A stretch of DNA of 64,000 nt from Corynebacterium sp. HS2168-gen11 (GTDB lineage Bacteria; Actinomycetota; Actinomycetes; Mycobacteriales; Mycobacteriaceae): the NCBI RefSeq assembly GCF_024834075.1, contig NZ_JANUXR010000009.1, positions 1 through 64,000 on the forward strand. Direction: 5' to 3'. Shown here in pieces: positions 47,435-56,989 of this stretch. The notes below the pieces were generated by a model. It ran no database searches and was not told the DNA's origin. It saw only the letters and a program-made list of their open reading frames with translations. Position 1 is the stretch's first letter; each line of letters starts with the position of its first letter. Position numbers and translations under genes: made by a program.

Positions 47435-48254
47435 TGGACGTCGTGCAGATGATCTCTCTGATGCTGAGCTTGATGCATTGCTTGATGAAACCTGCGGTGA
47501 GTTCTTGTCTGATGCATTGGGTGAACTGCCTGTGCCAGAGTATGTTCGTTTCAATGTTATGCAGGCAATTCGTGACGTCGAACAGTTGCAAGTTGGGCCG
47601 GTTGCAGAACCTGAAGTTGCGACTGCCAGCGATGCGCCAGCACCTAGCAGCGTCGCAAAGCTTGACGACGCCGCCGTGCTTGCCGCCGTTCCAGACGCTA
47701 CACCAGAGCCTCTCGAAGACGCCTCTCAAGACGCTGTTGTAGTGGAGTTTCCATTGTGGCGTCGCGTCGGTGGTGTGGCACTTCGATCGGTTGCCGCAGT
47801 TGCGTTGCTCGTTGTGGGTGTTGGGATTGGACGCTGGACAGTGATTGATTCCATGTCAGACGAGATGGATTATGCGCATTTGAACGCAGCGCAAGATGTC
47901 ACCCGCATGGATTCCATGATGAATGATGGAAATATGGCGACGCTGACATGGTCATCGCAGATGGAGATGGCGGCTGTCACACTCCCAGCAACCCTGCATA
48001 CGCCGAAAGGCTATGCACTACAGGTTTGGAAGCGCTTTGCAGGAGAAGTCACATCAGTAGGATTCTATACACCCGATAATGGTGCATTATTTTCCTTTAT
48101 TGATGCTATGCCGATGCCAGGGTTAGAAATCCTCATTACCTTAGAACCAGCAGATGGATCACCGCAGCCAACAACCGAGCCACTGTTGGTCTTTACAGTT
48201 GGGAATACTGAAAAGGGCGTTGAGGCCACGGTAACCGAGGGCCCAGTTCTCTAA
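47421..48254 (+). CDS. rskA: RskA-type membrane anti-sigma factor
   Basis: Single-pass membrane protein of 277 residues that would hold the upstream sigma factor in check. The cytoplasmic N-terminus (1-115) contains an anti-sigma helix region and an acidic Ala/Pro linker, the membrane helix is at about 118-137, and the extracytoplasmic C-terminal RskA domain has the MEMAAVTLPATL... GLEILITLEPADGSPQPT signature. Regulated proteolysis of the membrane part releases the sigma factor in this family. ATG 47421 with GGAGG upstream overlaps the sigma gene. One 12-mer copy (GCTTGACGACGC) at 47660-47671 encodes KLDDA. Confidence 0.88.
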   Translation: MNMHNGRRADDLSDAELDALLDETCGEFLSDALGELPVPEYVRFNVMQAIRDVEQLQVGPVAEPEVATASDAPAPSSVAKLDDAAVLAAVPDATPEPLEDASQDAVVVEFPLWRRVGGVALRSVAAVALLVVGVGIGRWTVIDSMSDEMDYAHLNAAQDVTRMDSMMNDGNMATLTWSSQMEMAAVTLPATLHTPKGYALQVWKRFAGEVTSVGFYTPDNGALFSFIDAMPMPGLEILITLEPADGSPQPTTEPLLVFTVGNTEKGVEATVTEGPVL

Positions 48255-48345
48255 TACAAACTTGTGATGCAACGATCCTTATTGCGTGTGATGTGGCAAG
48301 ACATATCAGCGTATGAAAGTAGGTAGGTGATCATACCTGCCGTGA

Positions 48346-48390
48346 TGGCAGTGGCGGTACATGCACACGATGTACCACCACTGCCATTTT
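48346..48390 (+). terminator. Terminator after rskA
   Basis: TGGCAGTGGCGGTACAT (48346-48362) pairs with 48370-48386 with one wobble, followed by TTTT and TATC. Confidence 0.88.
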
Positions 48391-48450
48391 TATCAGCAAT
48401 ATCTGTCGTACATGATGCTGTGTCTTGATGCTTTCTCATGGATGCTCTCT

Positions 48451-48477
48451 ACACGCATCACACGCATCACACGGATC
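48451..48477 (+). repeat. Tandem 9-bp repeat, three units
   Basis: ACACGCATC, ACACGCATC and ACACGGATC. Intergenic, no known role. Confidence 0.6.
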
Positions 48478-48725
48478 CACGCGCAATCGTCTGTGCTGTC
48501 ATGCATGCAGCGATCGCGTGACCGCGGCCCCTTCACGGAGCCTGAAGTCATGCAAGTAACCGCGAGACAAGAAAATTTCCGGCCTATTCGACTGACGTGT
48601 TCACCATTCAGGTGTGCAAATCTATTAGACTAGTAATTCACATACGTCACTTCTATATCCTTTGATAACTTCAGTGACGCCCGTAGGTACTCGCGTTTGC
48701 TGCACAATCACAGACAGGCTGGAAC

Positions 48726-50159
48726 ATGACTGCTCCCACCACGAAGAACTCATCGCAACCGTTGCGTTCGCCCTCGCCAATGAGTCGTGGCAGGTCTTAT
48801 CTCAAAGACATCGCAAGCCGGCCATATTTTGACTACTTCAGTGTCCTTATTATTACCGTCTTGCTCTCCGGCATTGGTGTTGCAATGGTCATGAGCGCCT
48901 CTATGGCAACCTCCATGGCCTTAACCGGTAGCGTGTGGAGCCAACCACGTCGCCAGCTCATCATGGTGGCAATTGGTTTCGTTGTTATGTTGCTCGCAAT
49001 TCGTACGCGTCCAACAACCGTGCGTAAATACGTCTCAGGATTGCTGATATTGTCGTTTGCGTCGTTGATCTTGGTGCTCACACCACTTGGTACCGGCCTT
49101 GCCTCGAAAGGCTCCCAGTCCTGGATCGCATTCGCCGGCATTAGCTTTCAGCCCTCTGAAATCGCGCGCATGACAATTGTAATTTGGGGCGCACACATGT
49201 TGGCGTCTGCACGTGGCTACCAGAATCTGCCGTGGCAAGTTGATCCATATAAAAAACTCGCGATTGTCAGTCTCGCGATGTTCGCCTTGATCGTCGCTGA
49301 ACGCGACATCGGAATGGCAATGAACTTCGCACTCGTAGTAGTCCTGCTGTTTTTCTACGCAGGACTTCCCACAGTATTCTTCAAAGCTTTCGCGACCATT
49401 GCTGCAATCGCGTTGATTCCAGCTTATTTCATCTTGCAAAATAGCTTCCGCGGCGAACGCATCACAGTCTGGAAGAGCGCATTTTTCGGATACTTCGATG
49501 ATCCTCGCGACATCGGCTATCAGTCCTATCAAGGCTATCTTTCGCTTGCCGACGGCTCACTGTTCGGCGTAGGTCTTGGACAATCACGTGCAAAGTGGTT
49601 CTATCTCCCAGAAGCAAAAAACGACTTCATTTTCGCCATTATCGGTGAAGAACTTGGGCTCATTGGTGCCTTTGTCGTAGTTGCACTGTTTGCTTGGCTT
49701 GCTATTGTCGGATTAAGAATAGCCAAGCGCTCGCAGTCCTCATATCTCCGTCTGCTGGCACCAACGCTTGCCTCAGCGATTGTGTTCCAGGCCTTCTATA
49801 ACGTCGCTTACGTATTGGGCTTAGCACCAATTACCGGTATTCAATTGCCAATGATTTCCTCAGGCGGTACATCTGCACTGATCACCCTTGGTGCAATGGG
49901 GCTGATTGCCAATGCCGCACGCTATGAACCAGAAGCAATCTCGGCAATGCAAAGTAATGGTCGTCCAACGATCGACGCTGTATTCATGCTGCCTGAACCA
50001 ACACCGGTGGATGAAATTGTGCAGCGTGGCCAACGGATGAATCATGCTGGTCAATCATTCGTTCGCGGTGAACGTCGAAAAGCAGTGCCGCGCCGGGAAT
50101 TGCCAGCGCCGCGCCGCACGATGCGCGATCAGCAGCGCAGCTACCCGCCGCGTGGCTAA
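48726..50159 (+). CDS. ftsW: FtsW, septal peptidoglycan glycosyltransferase (SEDS family)
   Basis: Polytopic SEDS-family polymerase of lipid II, partner of FtsI. It is 477 residues with ten helices between about 38 and 405, and basic tails at both ends (C-terminal RGERRKAVPRRELPAPRRTM). The family motif region GIQLPMISSGGTSALITL is present, and the extracellular loop motif (KNDFIFAIIGEELGLIG) matches. ATG 48726. It heads the second half of the division cluster (ftsW-murG-murC-ftsQ). Confidence 0.94.
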   Translation: MTAPTTKNSSQPLRSPSPMSRGRSYLKDIASRPYFDYFSVLIITVLLSGIGVAMVMSASMATSMALTGSVWSQPRRQLIMVAIGFVVMLLAIRTRPTTVRKYVSGLLILSFASLILVLTPLGTGLASKGSQSWIAFAGISFQPSEIARMTIVIWGAHMLASARGYQNLPWQVDPYKKLAIVSLAMFALIVAERDIGMAMNFALVVVLLFFYAGLPTVFFKAFATIAAIALIPAYFILQNSFRGERITVWKSAFFGYFDDPRDIGYQSYQGYLSLADGSLFGVGLGQSRAKWFYLPEAKNDFIFAIIGEELGLIGAFVVVALFAWLAIVGLRIAKRSQSSYLRLLAPTLASAIVFQAFYNVAYVLGLAPITGIQLPMISSGGTSALITLGAMGLIANAARYEPEAISAMQSNGRPTIDAVFMLPEPTPVDEIVQRGQRMNHAGQSFVRGERRKAVPRRELPAPRRTMRDQQRSYPPRG

Positions 50160-50254
50160 GTGTACAAAAACAGTATTGTTTGTTTGCAGTCACCGCAAAA
50201 TGCCAAGTGAGACTACACTGAATCTTGGCCGTTTGAGAAACAGAAAAGAAGACT

Positions 50255-51337
50255 ATGACTATCGACCATCTCAATGTTGTTGTTGCCGGTGGAGGAACTG
50301 CAGGTCACATCGAACCTGCCCTTGCCGTGGCGCTGGAATTACGGAAGCGAGGTGCCAATGTTATCGCCCTTGGCACACCGCGAGGTTTAGAAAAAGATCT
50401 CGTACCAGCGCGCGGTGTCGAGTTACGTATGATTACCCCAGTGCCAATTCCACGCAAACTCACAGGGGATTTGTTCAAAGTTCCCCTGAAGCTTTCCAAA
50501 ACGTTGCGGGAAACTCGCCAAATTTTGAAGAATCACAATACTGATGTGTTGATTGGTTTCGGTGGGTATGTCGCAGCACCTGGCTATCTGGCGGCGAAAA
50601 GCTTGCAGATTCCATTTGTGATGCACGAAGCCAATGCACGTGCAGGAATGGCGAATAAGCTTGGCGCACGCCTTGGCGGATTAGGATTAAATGCTGTTGC
50701 GAATTCTGGTATGCCAGGTGAGATTGTTGGTATTCCAATTCGATCTGGTTTAACCGCACATGCGGATATTACTGCAGCTCGCGAGCGTGGAATGCAGCTG
50801 TGGAACTTGGATCATACGCGGAAAACAATTCTGATTATTGGTGGTAGCCAAGGCGCGCAATCGTTGAATAATGCTATTAATTTGCAAGCTGATAGGCTTA
50901 TCGACGCAGGCTATCAAGTATTAATTGCGTATGGTCCAAAGAATCAACCACCAACGCCTCGTGAACATTTACATGCTGTTCCGTATATTGATGATATGGC
51001 CGCCGCTTACCAGGTAGCAGATTTGATTGTGTGTCGATCCGGTGCCATGACAGTTGCTGAAGTTACCGCTGCGGGCATTCCGGCACTTTATGTGCCATTG
51101 CCGCATGGTAATGGTGAGCAAGGTTTAAATGCAGCAGCTGTAGTCGAAGCCGGCGCAGCGCGGATCGTGTCAGATGCTGAAGTATTAAATGATCTGATTC
51201 CGCAAGTATTAGAAATCATGCAAGATACTCAAGAATTAGCCAAGATGCGTGAAGCCGCACGAGCATCTAGTGTTGGAAATGCAGCTGAAAGAATTGCTGA
51301 TATTGTCATCAGCGTGGCCAAGAAGCATCGCAAATAG
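50255..51337 (+). CDS. murG: Undecaprenyldiphospho-muramoylpentapeptide GlcNAc transferase
   Basis: Peripheral GT-B enzyme (GT28) that makes lipid II from lipid I and UDP-GlcNAc. It is 360 residues with the N-terminal VVVAGGGTAGHIEPALAVA glycine loop, the VGIPIRSGL segment, IIGGSQGAQSLN and the UDP-GlcNAc site ICRSGAMTVAEVTAAGIPAL-like (here VCRSGAMTVAEV). ATG 50255 follows AAAAGAAG. The upstream gap to ftsW is 95 bp. Confidence 0.96.
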   Translation: MTIDHLNVVVAGGGTAGHIEPALAVALELRKRGANVIALGTPRGLEKDLVPARGVELRMITPVPIPRKLTGDLFKVPLKLSKTLRETRQILKNHNTDVLIGFGGYVAAPGYLAAKSLQIPFVMHEANARAGMANKLGARLGGLGLNAVANSGMPGEIVGIPIRSGLTAHADITAARERGMQLWNLDHTRKTILIIGGSQGAQSLNNAINLQADRLIDAGYQVLIAYGPKNQPPTPREHLHAVPYIDDMAAAYQVADLIVCRSGAMTVAEVTAAGIPALYVPLPHGNGEQGLNAAAVVEAGAARIVSDAEVLNDLIPQVLEIMQDTQELAKMREAARASSVGNAAERIADIVISVAKKHRK

Positions 51338-51388
51338 TTACTACATGTTGTAGGTTGGCGAGAAGGTTGTTCAAGAAAGGATACTCCT

Positions 51389-52882
51389 ATGACATCGAAT
51401 CCAGAACAGAATCGAGCACAAGAGTTGGTGCAGACTCCAGCAAATATTGATCTTTCACGAGTCCATCTCGTCGGCATCGGTGGTGCTGGTATGTCCGGTG
51501 TGGCACGTATTTTGCTGAGCCGTGGGGCAGTCGTTTCTGGATCCGATGTCAAAGACTCACGTCCTGTCATGGCCCTGCGAGCGATGGGCGCAGTCGTAGC
51601 AGTTGGACATGCTCCTGAAAACCTCATGCTCACAGGTCAGCTACCAACAGTTGTTGTGACTTCTTTCGCAGCTATTCCAAAAGATAACCCAGAACTGCTC
51701 GAAGCGCAGGCACACGGGATTCCCGTGATTCGCCGTTCGGATCTGCTTGGAGAATTGCTTGCTGGTAATACCCAAGTGCTGATTGCCGGTACACACGGCA
51801 AAACGTCGACCACCTCTATGACGGTTGTCGCGATGCAATATGCCGGGATGGATCCAAGTTTTGCCATTGGCGGCCAGCTGAACAAGTCCGGCACCAATGC
51901 ACATCAAGGTACCGGAAGTTGCTTTGTTGCAGAAGCCGATGAATCTGATGCTTCATTATTACGCTATCAGCCGGATATTGCTGTTGTGACCAACATCGAG
52001 CCGGATCACCTCGACTTTTTTCACACACCAGATGCCTATTTTAACGTGTTTGATCAATTCGTCGAAAGAATCACCCCGCATGGAGTGCTGATTGTTTGCC
52101 TTGACGATCCACACGCGGCAGCTTTAGGACAACGCCATGCAGCAACCACTCGGGTACTTGGCTATGGCACCAAAGCTGCATGTCAGCAGTATCCAGACTT
52201 AGCGCATACTGAAATTCTTGAAATGACAGTCACACAACGTGGTACACAAGCACAAATCCGAATCGGTGAGCAGACGGTGAGCGTATTCATCCGCATTCCA
52301 GGAGAACATATGGTTCTCAATGCTGCTGCTGCGTTAACCGCTGGTGTGACTGCTGGTGGCGAGGTAGAGCGCATTGCACAAGGCGTTTCGGAATTCACCG
52401 GTGTGCGTCGTCGCTTTGAGTTCCGAGGTGCGATCGGAACAGGCCGATATGCTGGCGTTGAGGTCTATGATGATTATGCGCATCACCCAACGGAAGTGCA
52501 TGCAGTAATTACTGCAGCAAGAGAGAAATTACAGGCCAGGGGGCACGGTCGCATTATTGTAGCTTTCCAGCCGCATCTCTATTCGCGCACCATGGAATTT
52601 GCAACGGAATTTGCGCAAGCCTTGAGCTTAGCCGATGCTGTTGTGGTGTTGGATATTTTTGGTGCTCGCGAACAACCAGTGCCAGGGGTTGATTCTCGTA
52701 TTATTACTGAAAAAATGACAATTCCTGCAGTTTTCGATCCAAACTTCACACATGCAGCAACTAGCGTGCAAGAACTGGTCGAACCGCACGACATTGTCAT
52801 TACTATGGGTGCCGGTTCCGTGACGATGTTGGCACCAGAGATTCTGCAGTGCCTCCAACCGCAAGATGACCAAACCGTATGA
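51389..52882 (+). CDS. murC: UDP-N-acetylmuramate:L-alanine ligase
   Basis: First of the amino-acid ligases, acting in the cytoplasm. It is 497 residues with the N-terminal UDP-binding [21 protein letters not shown] loop [12 protein letters not shown] (about 130) and [19 protein letters not shown] before ATG 51389. The stop overlaps the ftsQ start (ATGATG). Gene order (murC before ftsQ and ftsZ) is that of all Corynebacteriales. Confidence 0.96.
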   Translation: MTSNPEQNRAQELVQTPANIDLSRVHLVGIGGAGMSGVARILLSRGAVVSGSDVKDSRPVMALRAMGAVVAVGHAPENLMLTGQLPTVVVTSFAAIPKDNPELLEAQAHGIPVIRRSDLLGELLAGNTQVLIAGTHGKTSTTSMTVVAMQYAGMDPSFAIGGQLNKSGTNAHQGTGSCFVAEADESDASLLRYQPDIAVVTNIEPDHLDFFHTPDAYFNVFDQFVERITPHGVLIVCLDDPHAAALGQRHAATTRVLGYGTKAACQQYPDLAHTEILEMTVTQRGTQAQIRIGEQTVSVFIRIPGEHMVLNAAAALTAGVTAGGEVERIAQGVSEFTGVRRRFEFRGAIGTGRYAGVEVYDDYAHHPTEVHAVITAAREKLQARGHGRIIVAFQPHLYSRTMEFATEFAQALSLADAVVVLDIFGAREQPVPGVDSRIITEKMTIPAVFDPNFTHAATSVQELVEPHDIVITMGAGSVTMLAPEILQCLQPQDDQTV

Positions 52883-53538
52883 TGAAGCGCATTTTTATCA
52901 GTGTCGGTATTACCTTGGTATTGCTGATGAGCGCTGGTATAACCGCATGGTATTACCCGCTGCTCACGGTAAAATCTGTGGAGACCACCGGAATGGTACA
53001 GACCAATGAAGAAGAACTTGCGACTTTTTTGGATCCCTTAATGGAGCAAAATCTGCTGCATGTTGATACCAATGCGGTGGCAATGCAATGTATTCAGCTG
53101 CCGTGGGTGGCAGAAGCTCATGTGAGTAAAAATATTTTCGGTACAGTCACGGTTGAGCTTCAGGAACATGTGGCAGTGATGTACATTCCGCGGGAAGACG
53201 GCGATTATCTGGTCAACGAAAAGGGCAATATTTTCTTAACCGCCCCGCATCCACCAGAAACATTGGCGGTATTTGACGCACCCGATGATGATCCACAAAT
53301 GTTGCAGGATATTTTGGTCATTATGAAAGAAATTGGTATTGGCAATCGTGAACAGATCGCGGAAGTCCATGCCCCGAATCGGGTGAGCGTGAATTTTGTG
53401 CTCAAAGACGGTAGGGAAGTGTTCTGGGGAGCATTTGAAAACAATCATGACAAAGCAGTGGCTTTAACTGCAGCGATCACTCGCCCAGAGCGACACTTGG
53501 ATATTTCAGGCGCGCCAATTATTGCAGCTCGCCCCTAA
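52879..53538 (+). CDS. ftsQ: Cell division protein FtsQ
   Basis: Bitopic divisome protein of 219 residues with very short cytoplasmic tail (MMKR), a membrane helix (5-27) and a POTRA domain ([21 protein letters not shown]) followed by the FtsQ beta domain ([23 protein letters not shown]). The short cytoplasmic part is typical of corynebacteria. ATG 52879 or 52882 are both possible. It is translationally coupled to murC and ends the ftsW unit with a strong terminator. Confidence 0.93.
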   Translation: MMKRIFISVGITLVLLMSAGITAWYYPLLTVKSVETTGMVQTNEEELATFLDPLMEQNLLHVDTNAVAMQCIQLPWVAEAHVSKNIFGTVTVELQEHVAVMYIPREDGDYLVNEKGNIFLTAPHPPETLAVFDAPDDDPQMLQDILVIMKEIGIGNREQIAEVHAPNRVSVNFVLKDGREVFWGAFENNHDKAVALTAAITRPERHLDISGAPIIAARP

Positions 53539-53551
53539 CTAAACCCATGAC

Positions 53552-53588
53552 AAAACTAGGTGGAACAACATATGCCACCTAGTTTTTT
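53552..53588 (+). terminator. Terminator after ftsQ
   Basis: AAAACTAGGTGG (53552-53563) pairs with 53575-53586, with a seven-T run. It separates ftsQ from ftsZ. Confidence 0.92.
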
Positions 53589-53919
53589 TATGCCCGATTC
53601 TGGATGCTTGACGACGCGCCTAAAGTAGCGGGTGTAGTTCAAGGGGGTAGTCAGTGCGGTGGCGGTTGTTTACAGGTGAGTCAGCGTCGAGAAAAACTCC
53701 ATGTAACGCCTATAACTGCATGTCAAAACTTTAAAGTTCAGCTTGAGAGTATCGACACGCCAAAGAAAAATATCCCCGAAAATATCGTTGTGTTGGGAAA
53801 GATAGAAGCAACGCACATTCATGCCTCGATAGTTTCATTGGAGACTTCACGGTTGGCATGGTGGTTGCAAACGTTTAGAACCATCTCCGAAGATTGAAAT
53901 GAAAGGCGAGTCTGAATTC
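53589..53919. other. ftsZ promoter region
   Basis: 331 bp between the ftsQ terminator and ftsZ. A 97-codon frame (53604-53897) has no coding character and starts within the 12-mer copy. The region must carry the ftsZ promoter(s), but no hexamer pair is outstanding. Confidence 0.5.
53606..53617 (+). repeat. Copy of over-represented 12-mer GCTTGACGACGC
   Basis: Intergenic copy 18 bp after the ftsQ terminator. Confidence 0.7.
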
Positions 53920-55125
53920 ATGACTTCCCAAGATAACTACCTCGCCGTTATCAAAGTTGTTGGCGTTGGCGGTGGCGGCGTAAATGCTGTGAATCGCATG
54001 ATCGAAGAAGGACTCAAGGGTGTTGAGTTCATTGCAGTCAACACTGACTCCCAAGCGTTAATGTTCTCTGATGCCGATATCAAACTTGATATCGGACGCG
54101 AAGCAACCCGTGGTCTTGGTGCTGGTGCTAATCCGGAAGTTGGCCGTCAGTCCGCAGAAGATGCCAAGAGTCAGATTGAAGACAGCCTCAAAGGCGCGGA
54201 CATGGTGTTCGTGACTGCAGGTGAAGGCGGCGGCACCGGTACCGGTGCGGCTCCAGTTGTGGCTGCTATTGCGAAAAAGCAAGGTGCGCTCACTGTTGGC
54301 GTTGTGACTCGTCCTTTTAAGTTCGAAGGTCAAAAGCGTACGCGTCAGGCTCTCGAAGGCATTGAGAAGCTTTCCGAAGTGTGCGACACCTTGATTGTGA
54401 TTCCAAACGATCGTTTGCTGCAGCTTGATTCCGAAAATCTCACCATGATGGAAGCCTTCCGTGCTGCCGATCAGGTGCTGCATAACGGTGTGCAGGGTAT
54501 TACTGATCTGATCACCATTCCAGGTTTGATCAACGTCGACTTCGCAGACGTGCGCTCTGTGATGGCTGACGCTGGTTCAGCGCTGATGGGTGTAGGTTCT
54601 GCTCGCGGTGAAAACCGTGTGATGGAAGCTGCTCAGCAAGCAATTAACTCCCCATTATTAGAATCCACCATGGAAGGCGCAAAGGGCGTGCTGCTTTCTG
54701 TCGCCGGTGGTTCTGACTTAGGTCTGATGGAAGTCAATTTGGCTGCCTCGATGGTGGAAGAAAAGGCTGATCCGGATGTAAACCTCATCTTCGGTACGAT
54801 TTTCGACGATAACCTAGGCGATGAAGTTCGCGTGACCGTGATCGCAACTGGTTTCGATTCTGCCAATAAAAAGCCGATTGTCCCGGCAAAGCCTGCACTA
54901 GCGGCTGAACCAACTCCTGCACCAAGCGAATCTGGTTCATTCTTTACCGCAGAGCAAACTCGTGAAACTGGTGAGTACGTACCACGCCATCGTTCAGAAT
55001 TCACGCCTACCTATCGTGATGATCGTCGTGGCGGTTTGTTCACCGATCGGGAACGTACACCAGAGCAACCAGCGTCGCCAAGCAATGACGATGATCTGGA
55101 TATACCAGACTTCATGCGTTTCTAG
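53920..55125 (+). CDS. ftsZ: Cell division GTPase FtsZ
   Basis: Tubulin-like GTPase that forms the Z ring; 401 residues. The GTP-binding loop [15 protein letters not shown] (about 100) and the T7 catalytic loop region ([11 protein letters not shown]) are intact. The C-terminal linker is variable and acidic/basic, and ends in [12 protein letters not shown], the peptide bound by SepF and FtsW. The frame opens at 53899, but ATG 53920 ([18 protein letters not shown]) is the conserved start with AAAGGCGAG upstream. Followed by pgeF at 65 bp. Confidence 0.97.
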   Translation: MTSQDNYLAVIKVVGVGGGGVNAVNRMIEEGLKGVEFIAVNTDSQALMFSDADIKLDIGREATRGLGAGANPEVGRQSAEDAKSQIEDSLKGADMVFVTAGEGGGTGTGAAPVVAAIAKKQGALTVGVVTRPFKFEGQKRTRQALEGIEKLSEVCDTLIVIPNDRLLQLDSENLTMMEAFRAADQVLHNGVQGITDLITIPGLINVDFADVRSVMADAGSALMGVGSARGENRVMEAAQQAINSPLLESTMEGAKGVLLSVAGGSDLGLMEVNLAASMVEEKADPDVNLIFGTIFDDNLGDEVRVTVIATGFDSANKKPIVPAKPALAAEPTPAPSESGSFFTAEQTRETGEYVPRHRSEFTPTYRDDRRGGLFTDRERTPEQPASPSNDDDLDIPDFMRF

Positions 55126-55190
55126 GCGCGCAGGGGCCTGTCCTCTTTCATGAGTGCGAAGTAATTTTCAGTCATACTAAGGGAAGTCAT

Positions 55191-55916
55191 ATGACCGATC
55201 AGTTTTCTCGTCCAGTGCGGCAAGTGTTTACTTCGCGTGCTGGCGGACATTCAACTGGGAGCTTTCGCTCATTTAACCTTGGGGATCATGTTGGTGATGA
55301 TCCCCAAGCAGTACAGGCCAATCGTGCCCGCTTGGCACAAGTTTTAGGCCTTGATCCAGCACAATTTGTGTGGATGGAACAAGTCCACTCCCATAATGTC
55401 AGCGTGGTCAACACCCGCCAATCAGAACCTGTCGCGGTAACCGATGCGCTGGTGACCCAAACTCCGGGGTTAGCACTTTGCGTACTTGTCGCCGATTGTG
55501 TGCCAGTGTTGCTTCACGACGTCCAAGCCGGTGTCATTGCGGCAGTCCATGCAGGACGTCTTGGAGCGCGCAATGGCATTGTGGCAAAAACTGTTGCAAC
55601 CATGATTGAGCTTGGGGCACAGCCTCACGCAATGCAAGCCTTATTAGGGCCAGCAGCGTCTGGTACACAATACGAGTTGCCGCGCGAGATGGCACTGGAT
55701 GTTGAAAAGCACCTGCCTGGTTCGCTGACAACCACCGCAAAAGGTACCACTGGTGTTGATATTCGAGCTGGTTTAGTACGCCAACTTTTGACACTGGGGG
55801 TCCGCAATATCGAAGCCGATCCACGCTGCACTATCACCGATGAATCGTTTTTCTCCTATCGTCGCGAAGGCAAAACTGGCCGACAAGCTGGAGTGATTTG
55901 GTTACCGGAATCGTAA
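55191..55916 (+). CDS. pgeF: Peptidoglycan editing factor PgeF (YfiH/LACC1 family)
   Basis: Zn-dependent protein of the multicopper polyphenol oxidoreductase-like family. Members have purine nucleoside phosphorylase/deaminase or MurNAc-L-Ala amidase editing activity in other bacteria. It is 241 residues with the conserved MEQVHSHNV, LVADCVPVLLHD and AAVHAGRLGARNGIV motifs, and the C-terminal ITDESFFSYRREGKTGRQAG. ATG 55191 with GGGAAG upstream. yggS, which normally comes next before sepF, is absent here. Confidence 0.92.
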   Translation: MTDQFSRPVRQVFTSRAGGHSTGSFRSFNLGDHVGDDPQAVQANRARLAQVLGLDPAQFVWMEQVHSHNVSVVNTRQSEPVAVTDALVTQTPGLALCVLVADCVPVLLHDVQAGVIAAVHAGRLGARNGIVAKTVATMIELGAQPHAMQALLGPAASGTQYELPREMALDVEKHLPGSLTTTAKGTTGVDIRAGLVRQLLTLGVRNIEADPRCTITDESFFSYRREGKTGRQAGVIWLPES

Positions 55917-56068
55917 ATGCCAAAGATGTAATTTACTTGCGTGTTGCAGGCAGATAGCGCGTACATGGCCGTTACAATAAAACCTACTTATAGTGGCAAA
56001 TGCCACTTTACACTTACAAAACTCTCCACAACTACACGTACTATGCACTGCTCGAAGGGAACGAGAAA

Positions 56069-56515
56069 ATGTCTTTAATAGGAAAAGTTACAAACGAAGC
56101 AAAGCAGTTTTTTGGTATTGGTCCGATCGACTACGAAACTGATGATGCATATTATGAAGAATCTGTTGGCTACGAGACGCATTCTGGATATAACGCTCGT
56201 GAAGCTGAATCGCGCAGCGACTATAGCTATCACCCTGAGCGTACGAACTATCGCTCCACCATCGTGCCTGTAACGATAACTGAATACAACGATGCAGTAA
56301 GAATTGGCGAGCCATTCCGCGACGGCGATGCGGTTGTTTTTGATCTCAGCGCACTTTCTGCAGGAGACGCAAAGCGAATCGTGGATTTCGTGGCAGGTTT
56401 GTGCTTCGCATTGCGCGGCACGATGCAAAAGCTGGAAAATCGCGTATTTGCAGTTGCTCCAGAGCATTCCAGAGTTACTCTTGAGGAATTGCGCCAAGCC
56501 GTACGTGGGCATTAA
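56069..56515 (+). CDS. sepF: Cell division protein SepF
   Basis: Membrane-binding FtsZ anchor of 148 residues. The N-terminus (MSLIGKVTNEAKQFFG) is an amphipathic membrane-binding helix. A Tyr/Glu-rich linker (DYETDDAYYEESVGYETHSG) follows, then the SepF core (VFDLSALSAGDAKRIVDFVAGL). The frame is open from 56000, but ATG 56069 is the family start. In corynebacteria SepF is essential because FtsA and ZipA are lacking (established knowledge); neither is seen here. Confidence 0.95.
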   Translation: MSLIGKVTNEAKQFFGIGPIDYETDDAYYEESVGYETHSGYNAREAESRSDYSYHPERTNYRSTIVPVTITEYNDAVRIGEPFRDGDAVVFDLSALSAGDAKRIVDFVAGLCFALRGTMQKLENRVFAVAPEHSRVTLEELRQAVRGH

Positions 56516-56704
56516 GCCAGTGCCGGCGATGCTGTAGTTGTGGACTTTTTGTATCGTCAAACATGCGAGAGCAGGTCGTACGCCTGAAAATGCATGGAAC
56601 TTTTATGCACTCCGTTTCGTTACCATTAGAGTAATGATGCGGAGTGTTTGCGTACGAAGCTCATTGTGGATGAACATCTAATATTACCGACTGAAAGTTG
56701 AACT

Positions 56705-56989
56705 GTGGAAGCGATAAAACTTGCGTTATTCCTAGGCATTGATATTTTTATCAAGATTTTGATTGCGCGCATCATTATCGAGATGATTGTCACAATGTCC
56801 AGAAGTTACACTGGGCCGAGCTGGTTTAACAAGACTGCTGAAATCATGTTCATGATTACCGATCCACCTGTGAAGCTCATGCGTCGACTCATTCCACCAT
56901 TAAAGGTCGGAAATGTTGCACTTGATATTTCTATTTTGGTGTTGTTCGTGCTACTCAGCGTTGTGTTAGTCTTGCTTTCTTCATTGTAG
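56705..56989 (+). CDS. YggT family membrane protein
   Basis: Small integral-membrane protein of 94 residues with two hydrophobic spans (about 4-28 and 72-94). The middle holds the family's conserved NKTAEIMFMITDPPVKLMRRLIPPL segment. GTG 56705 has GAAAG upstream. It lies between sepF and wag31, as in most actinobacteria; deletion affects cell shape or osmotic behaviour in some species, but its function is unknown. Confidence 0.9.
   Translation: MEAIKLALFLGIDIFIKILIARIIIEMIVTMSRSYTGPSWFNKTAEIMFMITDPPVKLMRRLIPPLKVGNVALDISILVLFVLLSVVLVLLSSL

Larger units (their letters stand above)
48255..48725. other. Intergenic region before ftsW
   Basis: 471 bp with the rskA terminator (48346-48390), three tandem 9-bp units (48451-48477) and presumably the ftsW promoter. 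No ORF recognised. Confidence 0.55.

Noticed and set aside
53604..53897. 97-codon frame before ftsZ
   Set aside because: Begins directly after the ftsQ terminator in the 12-mer copy, poor coding character, occupies the ftsZ promoter region.
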